Below, in pieces: positions 34,441-45,954 of a DNA stretch of 64,000 nt. Numbering within the stretch: the stretch's first letter is position 1; each line of letters begins with the position of its first letter. This stretch comes from Mesoplasma chauliocola (GTDB lineage: Bacteria; Bacillota_I; Bacilli_A; Mycoplasmatales; Mycoplasmataceae): the NCBI RefSeq assembly GCF_002290085.1, contig NZ_CP023173.1:770501-834500 (forward strand), in the 5' to 3' direction. A program made the position numbers and the translations under genes. The notes beneath the pieces were generated by a model. The model was not told where the DNA came from, did no database searches, and saw only the letters and a list, made by a program, of their open reading frames with translations.

Positions 34441-36876
34441 TTAAATTCTATTTTTATATTCTTCTCTATATTTTTTTCTTAAATCTATATTGCAATTTTT
34501 AATTTCATTTTCCTTAAGTTCTTTAATTTTTAAGATTTCAGAATTTAGTTTTTGTTTAAAATCTTTAAATTCTATTTTTGATAAATCTGCCTTTTCCTTT
34601 TTACTTAGACTTTTTTCCTTTAAAGTTTTAATTTCAGAATTATATTTTTCTGAAATAAATTTTATATCTTTTTTAAGTGAAGAATTTTTTATAAACTCTT
34701 TTTCTTTTTTATTAATATTCATAAAATCTTTTTTTGCTATATTAACATTTATTTTATATTGTTCATTTACTTTTTCAATTTCATTTTTAAGTATATTTAT
34801 TTCTTTTTCTGTACCATTATTTTCTTTTAGTTTTTTCATTTCTTCTTTGATTTGCAATATTTTTTCATGTTTTTCTAGCTTTAATGTTTCCAAATTAATA
34901 ACATGTGCTTCTTTAACAGAACCATAAGCACCAGCATCTTTCATTTGTCAAATACCGTACAATGATGTTGTAACCGCTACTCCACAAATTACAGCAATAA
35001 AGTAGTAAAGTGTCATGGGTCCATAAGGTACTGCTCCTAATATTGCAACAATTGGTCCACCATGTGCTGCTGCGTCAGTTATCATAAAGGCACCAGCAAT
35101 ACCACCAGCAACAGCAGATCCAAGAACATTACAAATTATTGCTCTTTTTGGGTCTCTAATTGCAAATGGTATAGCACCTTCAGAAATCCCTATTGTTCCC
35201 ATTATAATCGCAGCTATTCCCATTCCTCTTTCTTCTTCTGAGTAAAATCTTTTAAATAAAATTGTTGATAATCCCATTCCTAATGGTGCTACTGGGATTG
35301 CTGCTGACATTGCGCCCATTGGTTGTTGAACCCCAGCAGTAATTAGAGCAGAACATGTAATAAAAGCAATTTTATTAACTGGTCCACCCATATCAAATCC
35401 GGCCATTGCCCCTAATATAATACCTAAACCTAAACCTACTAATATACCTATATTGCCTGAGTTATATGCTTTTTCAATTCCTGCTTGCACTTGACTCATA
35501 ACATATCCTATTGGTGCTCCTAAGATATATATAAATATTAATGATATTAATATACCAGCAGTTAGTGGTATAAAGAATATTGGCATTGCTGGTGCAAGAG
35601 ATTTTGGAACTTTTCAATTGTTAACTCATCTTACATAATATCCTACAACTAATCCTGCAATTATTGCTCCAATAAATCCCATAGGAGTTGCTACAGCATC
35701 CATTCCCGGAATTCAAGAAGCTAATTTAGAAGTATCATTTCCTATAAATGCTCCAACCATAGCTGGTGCTATTGCCGCTCTACCAGCAATTGAATTTGCT
35801 ATAAAACCAGCTAGCACAGGAATCATTAAAGTAAATGCTGCTCCACCAATGCTATCTAAAATAGCAAGTATACCTCACTTATATTCACCATTTGGTCCAG
35901 CTGTTCCAGATTCAGGACCTCAAATTGCTTTTGCTAATCCTAATGAAAACGCTAAACAAATACCTCCCAATACTATCATTGGGATCATATATGAGATACC
36001 TGCTAAAATATGATTTAGTGGTGAATCATTTGTTGCTGCCTTTTTACCCTTTTGATTATTAAATCCTTCTGTATTATTGGATTCATAAATTTTTCCATCC
36101 TTAATACTTTTATCAATTAATTTCTTAGGGTCTTTAATTGCATCAACAACTTTTGTAGCAAATATTTTTTTACCTACAAAACGATCCATTTCAACAGAGA
36201 TATCTGTTGCTAATATAATTACATCTGCCTCTTCAATTTCTTTATATGTTAATTTATTACCTACACCTTTTGATCCTTGGGTTTCAATTCTAATTTGATA
36301 GCCCATCTCTGCACCAGCTTTCAATAATTTTTCTTCAGCCATGTAAGTGTGTGCAATTCCAGTTACACAAGCTGTTATACCTACAACTTTTACTTTACTT
36401 TTTAATTTAGTTTGTTCCTTTTCATTGTTTTCTTTTAATAAAATATTTAAAACATCTAATGAACTTTTAGGATTTTGCAATTCTTTTTTAATTTCTTCAT
36501 CCATAATTTTCACAGCTAGTGAGCTTAGCATTTTTAAGTGTTCTTCACCTGATGGTGTATCTGGAATAAGCAATGCTAAGATAACGTTTGTTCCTTTTCC
36601 ATCAAGTGATTTTCAATCTATTTTATTTTTAAGTTTTATATAAAATATAGAAGGTTGTGTTATTTCTTTTATTCTTGCATGTGGTATAGCAAAACCATCC
36701 TCAAATCCTGTTGTTGATTGTTTTTCTCTTTGTTTAAATCCTTTAATAAGAGCTTTTTCATTACTTGTATATTTTAATTCATAAGCTTTATTAGCAATAT
36801 ACTCAAAAACTTCAGCTTGTGTATTCAAATCTAAATTAATAAATATATTATTTTTGTTTAATATTTTTTTATCCAT
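34441..36876 (-). CDS. fruA: Fructose-type PTS permease IIA-IIB-IIC with a helical C-terminal tail
   Basis: 811 residues. The IIA domain (1-150) has its phospho-histidine in GFAIPHARI (H66). The IIB domain (about 162-265) has the phospho-cysteine in ITACVTGIAHTYMAEE (C170). The IIC domain (about 290-640) is the fructose-family membrane part with GAMAGFDMGGPVNKIAF and GTIGISEGAIPFA. Residues about 643-811 form a glutamate/lysine-rich coiled-coil tail after the last membrane helix (YGIWQMKDAGAYGS), in frame through a TGA-coded Trp. Upstream is a second RpiR-type gene, downstream manA. Substrate fructose or mannose. Tail function unknown. Confidence 0.92.
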
Positions 36877-36944
36877 ATGGCCTCCTACTTAAATAGTACT
36901 CCATTTTATTCAAAAAATGAATATTTTTTCAGAACACAAAAAAA

Positions 36945-36960
36945 TAATGGTACCCCATTA
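36945..36960 (-). terminator. Terminator at the end of rpiR (36958)
   Basis: TAATGG (36945-36950), loop TACC, CCATTA (36955-36960). On the minus strand it is followed by TTTTTTTGTG. It overlaps the stop codon of the regulator and separates it from the PTS gene. Confidence 0.7.
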
Positions 36961-37764
36961 CTTATTTTGCCATTTTCATTCTTCAACAACGTCTATTTCA
37001 GGTAAAATATTTTTCAACATTTCTCTAAAAATTAATTCTATTACTAAATTCATACAAGTTTTTGAAGTAAAAGAGAAAGATCTAAATTTAGCATCCGTTG
37101 ATGGTATTTTTATACAAATATCAACTTCATTTTCTCATTTACTCTTAAATTCCCCAGTTAATAAAATTATTTTTATTCCTTTAATAAGAGCTTTTTCAAT
37201 TATTTTTGAAATTTCATTCTTATCCGAAGAATATGATATAACAATTAATACATCAGTCTTAGTCATAAAATTTAAATTTATTAATTGTTGGTGTCAATCT
37301 AAACTTAACATTGCATATTTTCCAATTTTTGTTAATTTATGCTCAAACAAATATTTTATTGAATAATTTCCGCCAAGTGAAGCAACATTTATTTTATTTG
37401 CTTTTACTAATAAATCTGATGCCTTAATTATTTGACTATCATCAATTTTTTCTAAAGTATTTGTGATATCTAATAGCATTCTTTTTTTATTATCAAATAA
37501 ATTATTTTTCTCATAATTGCTTTTAAAGTAAGTCTTAATTTCTTCATTTAATTTTTCTTTAAAAAGTTTATAATTTCCCTCTGGGTAAATTTCATTAATG
37601 AATCTAGTTGTTGTGGGTTGCGATGCTTGGCTTTTTTCAGCAAGTTGAGTTATTCCTAATGTAAACTTATTATTTTTTGTTATTTCACTAATTATAGTTT
37701 CAGCAATTCTTCTTTGTGATTTTTCCTGTTCATTACTTGCTTTATAAACTTTTTCAATTATCAT
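36958..37764 (-). CDS. RpiR-family transcriptional regulator, second copy
   Basis: 268 residues. The helix-turn-helix domain (1-80) contains TLGITQLAEKSQASQPTTTR, with the recognition helix in SQASQPTTTRFINEI. The SIS domain (about 100-250) has NKINVASLGGNYSIKYLFEH and TKTDVLIVISYSSDKNEI, the usual sugar-phosphate cradle. It lies just upstream of the fructose-type PTS and manA and is their likely regulator. A perfect 22-nt palindrome sits 18 nt before its start codon. Two TGA codons (about 37294 and at the C-terminal EEWKWQNK) show why it looks truncated under the standard code. Confidence 0.88.
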
Positions 37765-37782
37765 AAAATTTCTCCCTTTTTA

Positions 37783-37811
37783 TTTTAATAATATATTATT
37801 AAAAAATTATA
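37783..37811 (-). promoter_or_regulatory. -10 box and 22-nt palindrome upstream of rpiR (36958)
   Basis: A perfect palindrome (37783-37804, half-site TTTTAATAATA) lies directly after a TATAAT on the minus strand (37806-37811), in the position of an operator that would block initiation. The -35 region is poor. Autoregulation is inference. The palindrome is all A/T, so chance is not excluded. Confidence 0.45.
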
Positions 37812-37825
37812 CAACTATAATAATT

Positions 37826-39424
37826 CTAAGAATTTTTAATTATAGCTTCAACAAATCCCTTAAATAAAGGATTGGGTTTGTTTGGTCTTGAAGTAAACTC
37901 TGGATGAAATTGGGTTGCTACAAAAAATGGGTGTGCTGGTATCTCAATCATTTCAACAAGTTTTTTATCTTCATATATTCCTGAAAATACTAAACCCTTA
38001 TCTTCTAATGACTTCATATATTCGTTATTAAATTCATATCTATGTCTGTGTCTTTCAAAGACCTCATTTGCTCCATATAATTTTTCTGCAATTGTTCCTT
38101 TTTTAATAGTTGTCTTATAAAAAGCACCAAGTCTTAAAGTGCCGCCTAAGTTTTGAACATCAATTCCTCTAATGAAATCAAAGATAGGTGCTGTAGTTGC
38201 CTGATCAAATTCTGTCGAGTTTGCTGTTGAGAGATTTAATCAATCTCTCGCCATTGAAATAGTCGCTATTTGCATTCCAAGACAAATACCCAAATATGGG
38301 ATATTGTTTTCTCTTGCAAATTTAGACGCCAAAATCATACCTTCAACTCCACGATCACCAAATCCACCAGGCACTAAGATACCTTTAGCGTTTTTTAATA
38401 CTTCTTGGTAATTATTTTCATTAATTTTATCAGCTTGAATTCAATTAATTTTTAATTTTCTATTAAACTCATATCCCGATATTTTCAATGATTCAATAAC
38501 AGATAGATAAGCATCTTGTAATTCAATATATTTTCCTACAAAAGTAACTTCAAATTCTTGTTTTGATTGATTTATTTTCTCAATAAATTTGATTCAAGCA
38601 GTCATATCAGTTTTTGTTACTTTAATTTGTAATTGTTCTAAAACAAGTGCATGAAGATTTTGATTATACATTTCTAGTGGAACTTCATAAATAGATTCCT
38701 TATCAATTGCGTCAATTACATTTGTTGTAGGTATGTTACAAAATAATGATATTTTTTCTTTAATATCTTTTGAAGAATGCTTATCAGTTCTTTGAACAAT
38801 AATATCTGGTTGAATTCCTAAACTTAATAATTCTTTAACAGACATCTGAATAGGTTTTGTTTTATATTCTTTTGATGCACTTAAATATAACAACAATGCA
38901 ACGTGAATAAAAACTACACTTTCTTTTCCTTGTTCCATTCTAATTTGTCTAATTGCTTCAATAAATGGCTGAGATTCGATATCACCAACTGTTCCACCAA
39001 TTTCAGAAATGATAATATCTGCACCTGAAGTTTTAGCTGCTTGATAAACTTTATTTTTTATTGAATCAGTAATGTGAGGAACAACTTGTATAGTTTGGCC
39101 TCCTCAATCCCCGCGTCTTTCAGCATTAATGGTTTCAAGATATATTTTTCCAGCTGATGTTGATGACATCTTTGTCAATTTTTCATCAATAAATCTTTCA
39201 TAATGCCCTAAGTCTAAATCAGTTTCCCCACCATCATCTGTAACAAAAACTTCTCCATGCTGATAAGGACTCATTGTTCCTGGGTCCACATTTAAATATG
39301 GATCAAATTTTTGCATGAACACTTTTAACCCACTTGCTTTCAATAAATTTCCTAACGAACTAGCTGTGATTCCTTTTCCTAAGCCTGAAACCACTCCACC
39401 AGTTACAAATACAAATTTTGCCAT
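37826..39424 (-). CDS. pyrG: CTP synthase
   Basis: Makes CTP from UTP, ATP and glutamine. 532 residues, the normal length. The synthase domain opens [20 protein letters not shown] (P-loop-like), with [20 protein letters not shown] and [11 protein letters not shown]. The glutaminase domain has [26 protein letters not shown]-type text around 38270 and [13 protein letters not shown] for the catalytic His-Glu. A hairpin separates it from rpoE upstream. It sits in the Gram-positive order rpoE-pyrG. Confidence 0.97.
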
Positions 39425-39448
39425 AATCTTACTCCTTCTAAAAAATAA

Positions 39449-39484
39449 AAAAAGTTGCTAAAACATAAAAGCTCACAACTTTTT
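39449..39484 (-). terminator. Hairpin between rpoE and pyrG
   Basis: AAAAAGTTG (39449-39457) and CAACTTTTT (39476-39484), 18-nt loop with an inner GCT/AGC pairing. On the minus strand it is followed by TTATTTTTTAG. It should end the rpoE message. The gap to pyrG is short and no promoter of its own is evident for pyrG, so an attenuator role is conceivable. Confidence 0.65.
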
Positions 39485-39493
39485 CTTTAAATA

Positions 39494-39916
39494 TTACATA
39501 TCCTCATCTTCATCATAATAAATTGATGTAGCGTCGTCTTCTTCCTCTTCAACAAAAAGATCATCATAAATTTCTGGGTCTTCTTCGTCTTCATCTGAAT
39601 TTATATTTTCTTCAGTTAAGTCTTCAGCGTCTTCATCTAAACTAATCATTTTCTTTTTAACAGGTTTTTCAACAAATTTTTTCTTAATATCTTCAATTTT
39701 TGAGTCATCACTTAATGCTCATTCGCCCTTTGGAGAAAGGGCAAATCTAACATCAAGAACTAAGTCACTATATAAATCAGCAATTGCTTCGTTTTCATCA
39801 TTTTTATGATTTATAGCTTTATCTTTTATCGCGTCTCATATATCCATCAATTTGACTGGATTTTTACGTTTTTTTAAAAAAGCGTAAGCTAAATCAATGT
39901 TTGATAAATTTTCCAT
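39494..39916 (-). CDS. rpoE: RNA polymerase delta subunit
   Basis: 140 residues. The N-terminal HARE-HTH-type domain (1-85) reads LSNIDLAYAFLKKRKNPVKL and LYSDLVLDVRFALSPKGEWAL. The C-terminal third is almost all Asp and Glu (EDEEDPEIYDDLFVEEEEDD), the disordered acidic tail of delta that mimics nucleic acid and recycles polymerase. Two TGA-coded Trp codons break it under the standard code. Followed by pyrG as in Bacillus. Confidence 0.93.
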
Positions 39917-39944
39917 TTTATTCCCCCTTACTCTCTATCAAGTT

Positions 39945-41153
39945 TTACATAAATTCTTTTGGAAAAAAGAATTTTTTTACTATTTTCTCATCTTCAAATT
40001 GTTTTACTGTATTAGCTAATAAACTAAACTTAGTAAGTGATTTTACTGTATTGTTTTTATCAACAATATAAATTGTTTGATCTTTTCCTTCAATTACACC
40101 ATCTCTATAAATATTTGGTTTCTTAGAAATTGGTTCAGTAAAGTAGTATTTAGGATCTTTACCCTGTTCTTTTAACATATTCTTAATTTCTCTAATTTTC
40201 ACTTCATCAGCTTCTTTTAATTTTAAAAAATTTCTGTTAATTATTCTAGAACCTAAATCACTTAAAATATGATCATTTTCCAATTGAGAATTTTTAATAA
40301 TGTCTATCATTGTAAAATCATCTAAATTTAAGTATAAATCTGTTGAAATATTTTGTCCATTAAAAATTGCACTAAAATATTTTTTTATTCTTGAATCTTT
40401 GAATTCATGACCTAATTCATTTAAATCCAGCAATCTTTTAAACCAATTTTGAAATGTTACATCAAAACCTGTTGAAAGTTGATGTTCATATACTTGTTTA
40501 TACATATGATATCTACCTAATAGGTATGATTCTATAGCATGAATTGTTTTTTTGGGAAAAACTATTTTATCATCTATAATTTTTACGTTTCTGATTAAAA
40601 ATTCTATATCAACAGCTGCATAGTTAACACCGCAATAATATGAGTCACGCATCAAATAATCAATTCTATCTGCATCAAGTTGACTGCTTACTAGTGAATT
40701 TAAAACCTTTACTGGGTGTTTTCCTTCTAAAATAGCAACAACATCATTTGGGTTTATTTTATGCTTTTTCAAAATTTTTGATATATTTCCACTTGGATTA
40801 GTAATTATATCAGCACTATATTGCTCATGATGTCTATTACCAATTTTTTCAAATGTGTGTGAAAATGGGCCATGACCTATATCATGCATTAAACCTGCTA
40901 ATAAAACTGCTGTTCTATCTTTATGAGGTATTTTTAAAAAGTCTGGAGTTTTTAAAAATTGATTAATAATATGATAAACGCCTATACAGTGTGTAAATCT
41001 TGTGTGCGTTGCACCTGCATAAGCGTACTGAGAACCACCTAATTGTAATATGCGTCTTAGTCTTTGCATTTCAGGTGAGTTAATGATTTCCATAAAAACT
41101 TCTTCGTTGATGAATATATCACCATGCACACTATCTCTAAATACTTTTTCCAT
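39945..41153 (-). CDS. HD-domain phosphohydrolase (YwfO/dGTPase-like)
   Basis: 402 residues. Metal motif LLAGLMHDIGHGPFSHTFE (HD with the following GHGPFSH), an upstream RFTHCIGVYHI and SQLDADRIDYLMRDSYYCGV complete the SAMHD1/dGTPase-like site. In Bacillus and other Firmicutes such proteins degrade nucleotides; whether this one takes dNTPs or other nucleotides is open. The ATG at 41153 has GTAGGGG at suitable distance. A TTG two codons earlier is a weaker alternative. It lies between gltX and rpoE. Confidence 0.9.
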   Translation of the reverse strand: MEKVFRDSVHGDIFINEEVFMEIINSPEMQRLRRILQLGGSQYAYAGATHTRFTHCIGVYHIINQFLKTPDFLKIPHKDRTAVLLAGLMHDIGHGPFSHTFEKIGNRHHEQYSADIITNPSGNISKILKKHKINPNDVVAILEGKHPVKVLNSLVSSQLDADRIDYLMRDSYYCGVNYAAVDIEFLIRNVKIIDDKIVFPKKTIHAIESYLLGRYHMYKQVYEHQLSTGFDVTFQNWFKRLLDLNELGHEFKDSRIKKYFSAIFNGQNISTDLYLNLDDFTMIDIIKNSQLENDHILSDLGSRIINRNFLKLKEADEVKIREIKNMLKEQGKDPKYYFTEPISKKPNIYRDGVIEGKDQTIYIVDKNNTVKSLTKFSLLANTVKQFEDEKIVKKFFFPKEFM

Positions 41154-41164
41154 AATCAAAACCC

Positions 41165-42631
<1,467 letters not shown>

Positions 42632-42660
42632 TTAAAACTTTATTTATTTTACCAATTTAT

Positions 42661-44430
42661 TTATTTTTTTGCTTTTTTAGTTTGTCTATTTATTTTCTTT
42701 TTTTCAGCGTTTTGAGATTTTAATTCTTTTTTACTATTGATTTTTACAATTTTATTTTCATATTTTTGAACTCTTGAATCAATCTGTTTTTGAGTAACTA
42801 ATTCAGTCCCTTCTTCAAATGAGCCTTCATCCCTAGCAATTAATGTTGCTGCAAAAACTCCACCTGTAACATTTGTTGCAGTTCTACCCATATCAAATAA
42901 ACCATCAATTGCTCCAAATATTGCATAAACTGGAGCAAAGTATGTTCCAAATCCAATTCCGTTTAAAACTGCTGATGTAACAACTGTAGCTGTTCCAGGA
43001 ACCCCTGCAATTCCAATACTTGCAACGACTGTAGTAAATAAACCTAAAATAAAGAATGCAAAGATATTCATTGAAGCAACTTGTGCAGAACCTGTATATA
43101 AAACAGATGTAATTAATCCCGCTTGAACTCCAGCACAGGCAACTAACCCTAATGATGTAGAAAGTGGTGCTACAATACTTGTTATTTTATCTTGAACTTT
43201 CATTTCTTTTGAAAGAGTTTCCATTGTAACTGGTAATGTTGCGTTTGATGATTGAGTTGAAAATCCTTGAATTAAAGGTCTTCATGCATATTTTCATCAA
43301 GCTTTTACATTTACACCTGATACAAATAATATTAATGTCATAACACCTAACATAACAAATAATCCGATGTATCCTACCGCTAAAATCATTCCTATTGAAG
43401 CTAATGCACCAATTGCTCTTGTTGTAATAGAAGTTGTGATCATAGCCATAACAGCAAGAGGCATTATTTTCATAAATGTCATTAAAATTGACATAACAAT
43501 ATCTCAAGCTCTATCCATAAATCTATTTAAATTTTCCATTGACTCTGGATGTTTTTTTCTAACAAATGTTGTTGCGTATCCGATTAATGCCGCTAATACA
43601 ATAACAGGTATAATTGCTGTTGCAGAAAGAGTAGCAACAAAGTTTGAAGGTATATATCCTCAAATTATGTCTGGCAATGCTTTTGCATCTGTTCTTCCTG
43701 ATCCTCCAGCAATTTGTTGATCAAAATTTAACCCTTTACCTATGTTTAAAAAGTATCCAATTCAAAATGTAATTGTAAATGCAATTGCAACATTAATTAG
43801 TAAAATTGCAATGGCTTTTCCCGAAATTCTTCCTAGACCGCTTGTTCCTGGTTTTGCAACAACTCTGAATATTGCAATAAATACAACAGGTATGGTAATT
43901 AATAAAATACCATTAATAAAAATTTGCTTTAACATTGTTGCTCAAGTATTAAATTCTTCTACTCAAAGAATTCCTGATTTAACATCAGGAACAAAAGTTA
44001 TTGCTCCTTCAAAAGCAGCTTTACCATTAGAATCTATAAAAATATTTCCTAAACTTAAATTTTTAATTATTTGTTCGTATCCATCTGTTCCAATTATAGA
44101 ACTGATTTTAACGTAAGCTTCACCTGATTGTATGTAATAACCTGATATATCAATTCAAGTTCCATCAACTGAAGCTCATGCGGAATTTCCACTATGAGCA
44201 AATCATGAACCGCCAGGGAAACCTATAATAGCCTGAATTATGACACCAAAAATTAATCCAATTGACATACCAATTAGAATTCTATATACAAATTTAATTT
44301 TTATTTGTTTTAGTCCATATCAAAATCCACCCATTAAACCAAAGAACAATAAAATCGCTAATAGAGATTGTCATGTACTTATGCTTAAAAAGTTTTGTAG
44401 GAATGTTTCTTTAAAACTACTTAATAACAT
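42661..44430 (-). CDS. tcyP: Sodium/dicarboxylate symporter family, L-cystine uptake type
   Basis: 589 residues, DAACS family. Signature parts: the serine-rich re-entrant loop GFSTQSSNATLPVTMETL, then GIAGVPGTATVVTSAVLNGI and FGAIDGLFDMGRTATNVTGG, which corresponds to the NMDGT..D.RT..NV transport core. In TcyP-type members cystine is the substrate. An extracellular insert (about 80-150) and a basic C-terminal tail (KKELKSQNAEKKKINRQTKK) extend the usual length. AAAGAGG precedes the ATG, 20 nt after the upstream oxidoreductase stop. That neighbour reduces disulfides or O2, which fits cystine use. Confidence 0.85.
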
Positions 44431-44450
44431 TTAAGTTACCTCTTTTCTTT

Positions 44451-45779
44451 TTATATTAATTTACTTAATGCAATATGAATTATGTCTGTTGTTCTAGAAA
44501 ATGGTGGAGAATACGGTAAATCAATTTGCTCTAATGCTTCATCAACATTCACTCTTGCTCAAATCAAACTTACTAATCCATAAATTCTTAACACTGCTTT
44601 GTTTTTTCCAAGCATTTGCACATTGATGATTTGATTTGTATTTTCATCAACAATTATTTTTAACCATAATTCTTCTTGATCACTTACATAATTTGTGTGA
44701 TCCTTGTCTTTTATTAAAATTTCTTTTGTTTTTAAATTATTTGATTCTATAAACATTCTATTTTCACCAGATCTCGCTAATTCTAAATCAAAAAATCTAA
44801 TAATTGTTGTGCCTAGTGCACCAGCAAATTTGTTGCTTTTTGCTTTACTTATATTATTTGCAATTACTTTTGCTTGTTTATTTGCTACAGTCGCTAAATA
44901 AAATGTTCTTCTATTTTTATATAAATAACTCAAACTGCTACAACAATCTCCCCCAGCATAAACATTTTCAACATTAGTTTCGCAATATTCATTGACTTTA
45001 ATTGCTCCGTTTGTTTCTAAATCAATAATTGTTTCTTTAAATAATTCAGTATTTGGTAAAACTCCTATACTTAAAATTACAACATCACAATCAATCACAT
45101 TCCCGCTTAATGTTCTAGCACCACAAACTTTATTATCCTTATCTTTAACAAATTCTACAATTTCATCTTCTTTAATTAGTTTTATGTTTTGCTCTTTTAT
45201 CTTTTCTTCAACTAATTTTGTAAACTCTTGATCTAAAAGATTTTTCAAAACTCTATCTGCTTTTTCAATAATTGTTATTTCTGCTCTACTGCTATGCTTA
45301 ATGTTTTCAACCATTTCAAGACCTATTAAGCCTGAACCAATAACAAGAACCTTGCTATTATTATTAATTGCTTTTTTAATTACTATCGCGTCTTCTTTTG
45401 AATTTACAGTGAATATATTTGTTGCATCAATATTTTTAATTGATGGAATAATAGGTTTCGCCCCTACAGCAATAACCAAGTTGTCATATTTCAATTCCTT
45501 ATTTTTAAAATATACTGCTTTTTTATCAAAATCTACTTTTTCAACTTTTGTGTTATTAATTACTTGTACACCTGTTTTTTGAAATTCTTCTACTGTTCTA
45601 GCAATTAAAACTTCAGGATTTTGAAAGTTGTCTCCAACATAGTAAGGAATTCCGCACGCTCCCAATGAAACATATTCCTTGTCTTGAATTACAATAATTT
45701 CAGAATTTTTATCAAGTCTATTAAGTTTAGCAGCAACTCCCATTCCAGTAGCTGAGCCTCCGATTATTATGGTTTTCAT
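44451..45779 (-). CDS. nox: FAD pyridine-nucleotide disulfide reductase (CoA-disulfide reductase / NADH oxidase type)
   Basis: 442 residues. FAD-binding GGSATGMGVAAKLN at the N-terminus, the redox cysteine in LGACGIPYYVGD, NAD-binding IGSGLIGLEMVENI, and FAD-contacting NVYAGGDCCSSL. The C-terminal dimer domain has GTTIIRFFDLELARSG. The LGACGIPYYVG block is closer to CoA-disulfide reductases than to water-forming NADH oxidases (which read LSCGIALYL), so both activities should be tested. TGA at 44559 is Trp and adds 35 residues. Promoter at 45806-45835. Co-transcribed with the cystine-type symporter. Confidence 0.88.
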
Positions 45780-45805
45780 TAAAACTCCTTTTTTGATTAT
45801 TTATA

Positions 45806-45835
45806 ATTATATGCCTATTTTTAAAAAAATCACAA
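45806..45835 (-). promoter_or_regulatory. Promoter of the nox-tcyP unit
   Basis: On the minus strand TTGTGA (45830-45835), 18 nt, TATAAT (45806-45811), 27 nt before the nox start. Confidence 0.6.
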
Positions 45836-45954
45836 ACTTATTTAAAACTATGTTTTATTTATTATATATAGAAAAAACGATAATTAAATTTTTTTGATTT
45901 TGTTGATATTTTTATTTTAAAAGGTTTTAATTATTCAATGAAAGAGGTTTAAGC

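Noticed and set aside
34490-34927. Plus-strand phenylalanine/serine-rich open frame opposite the PTS tail
   Set aside because: It is the mirror of a Lys/Glu-rich coiled coil on the minus strand, with no start signal of its own.
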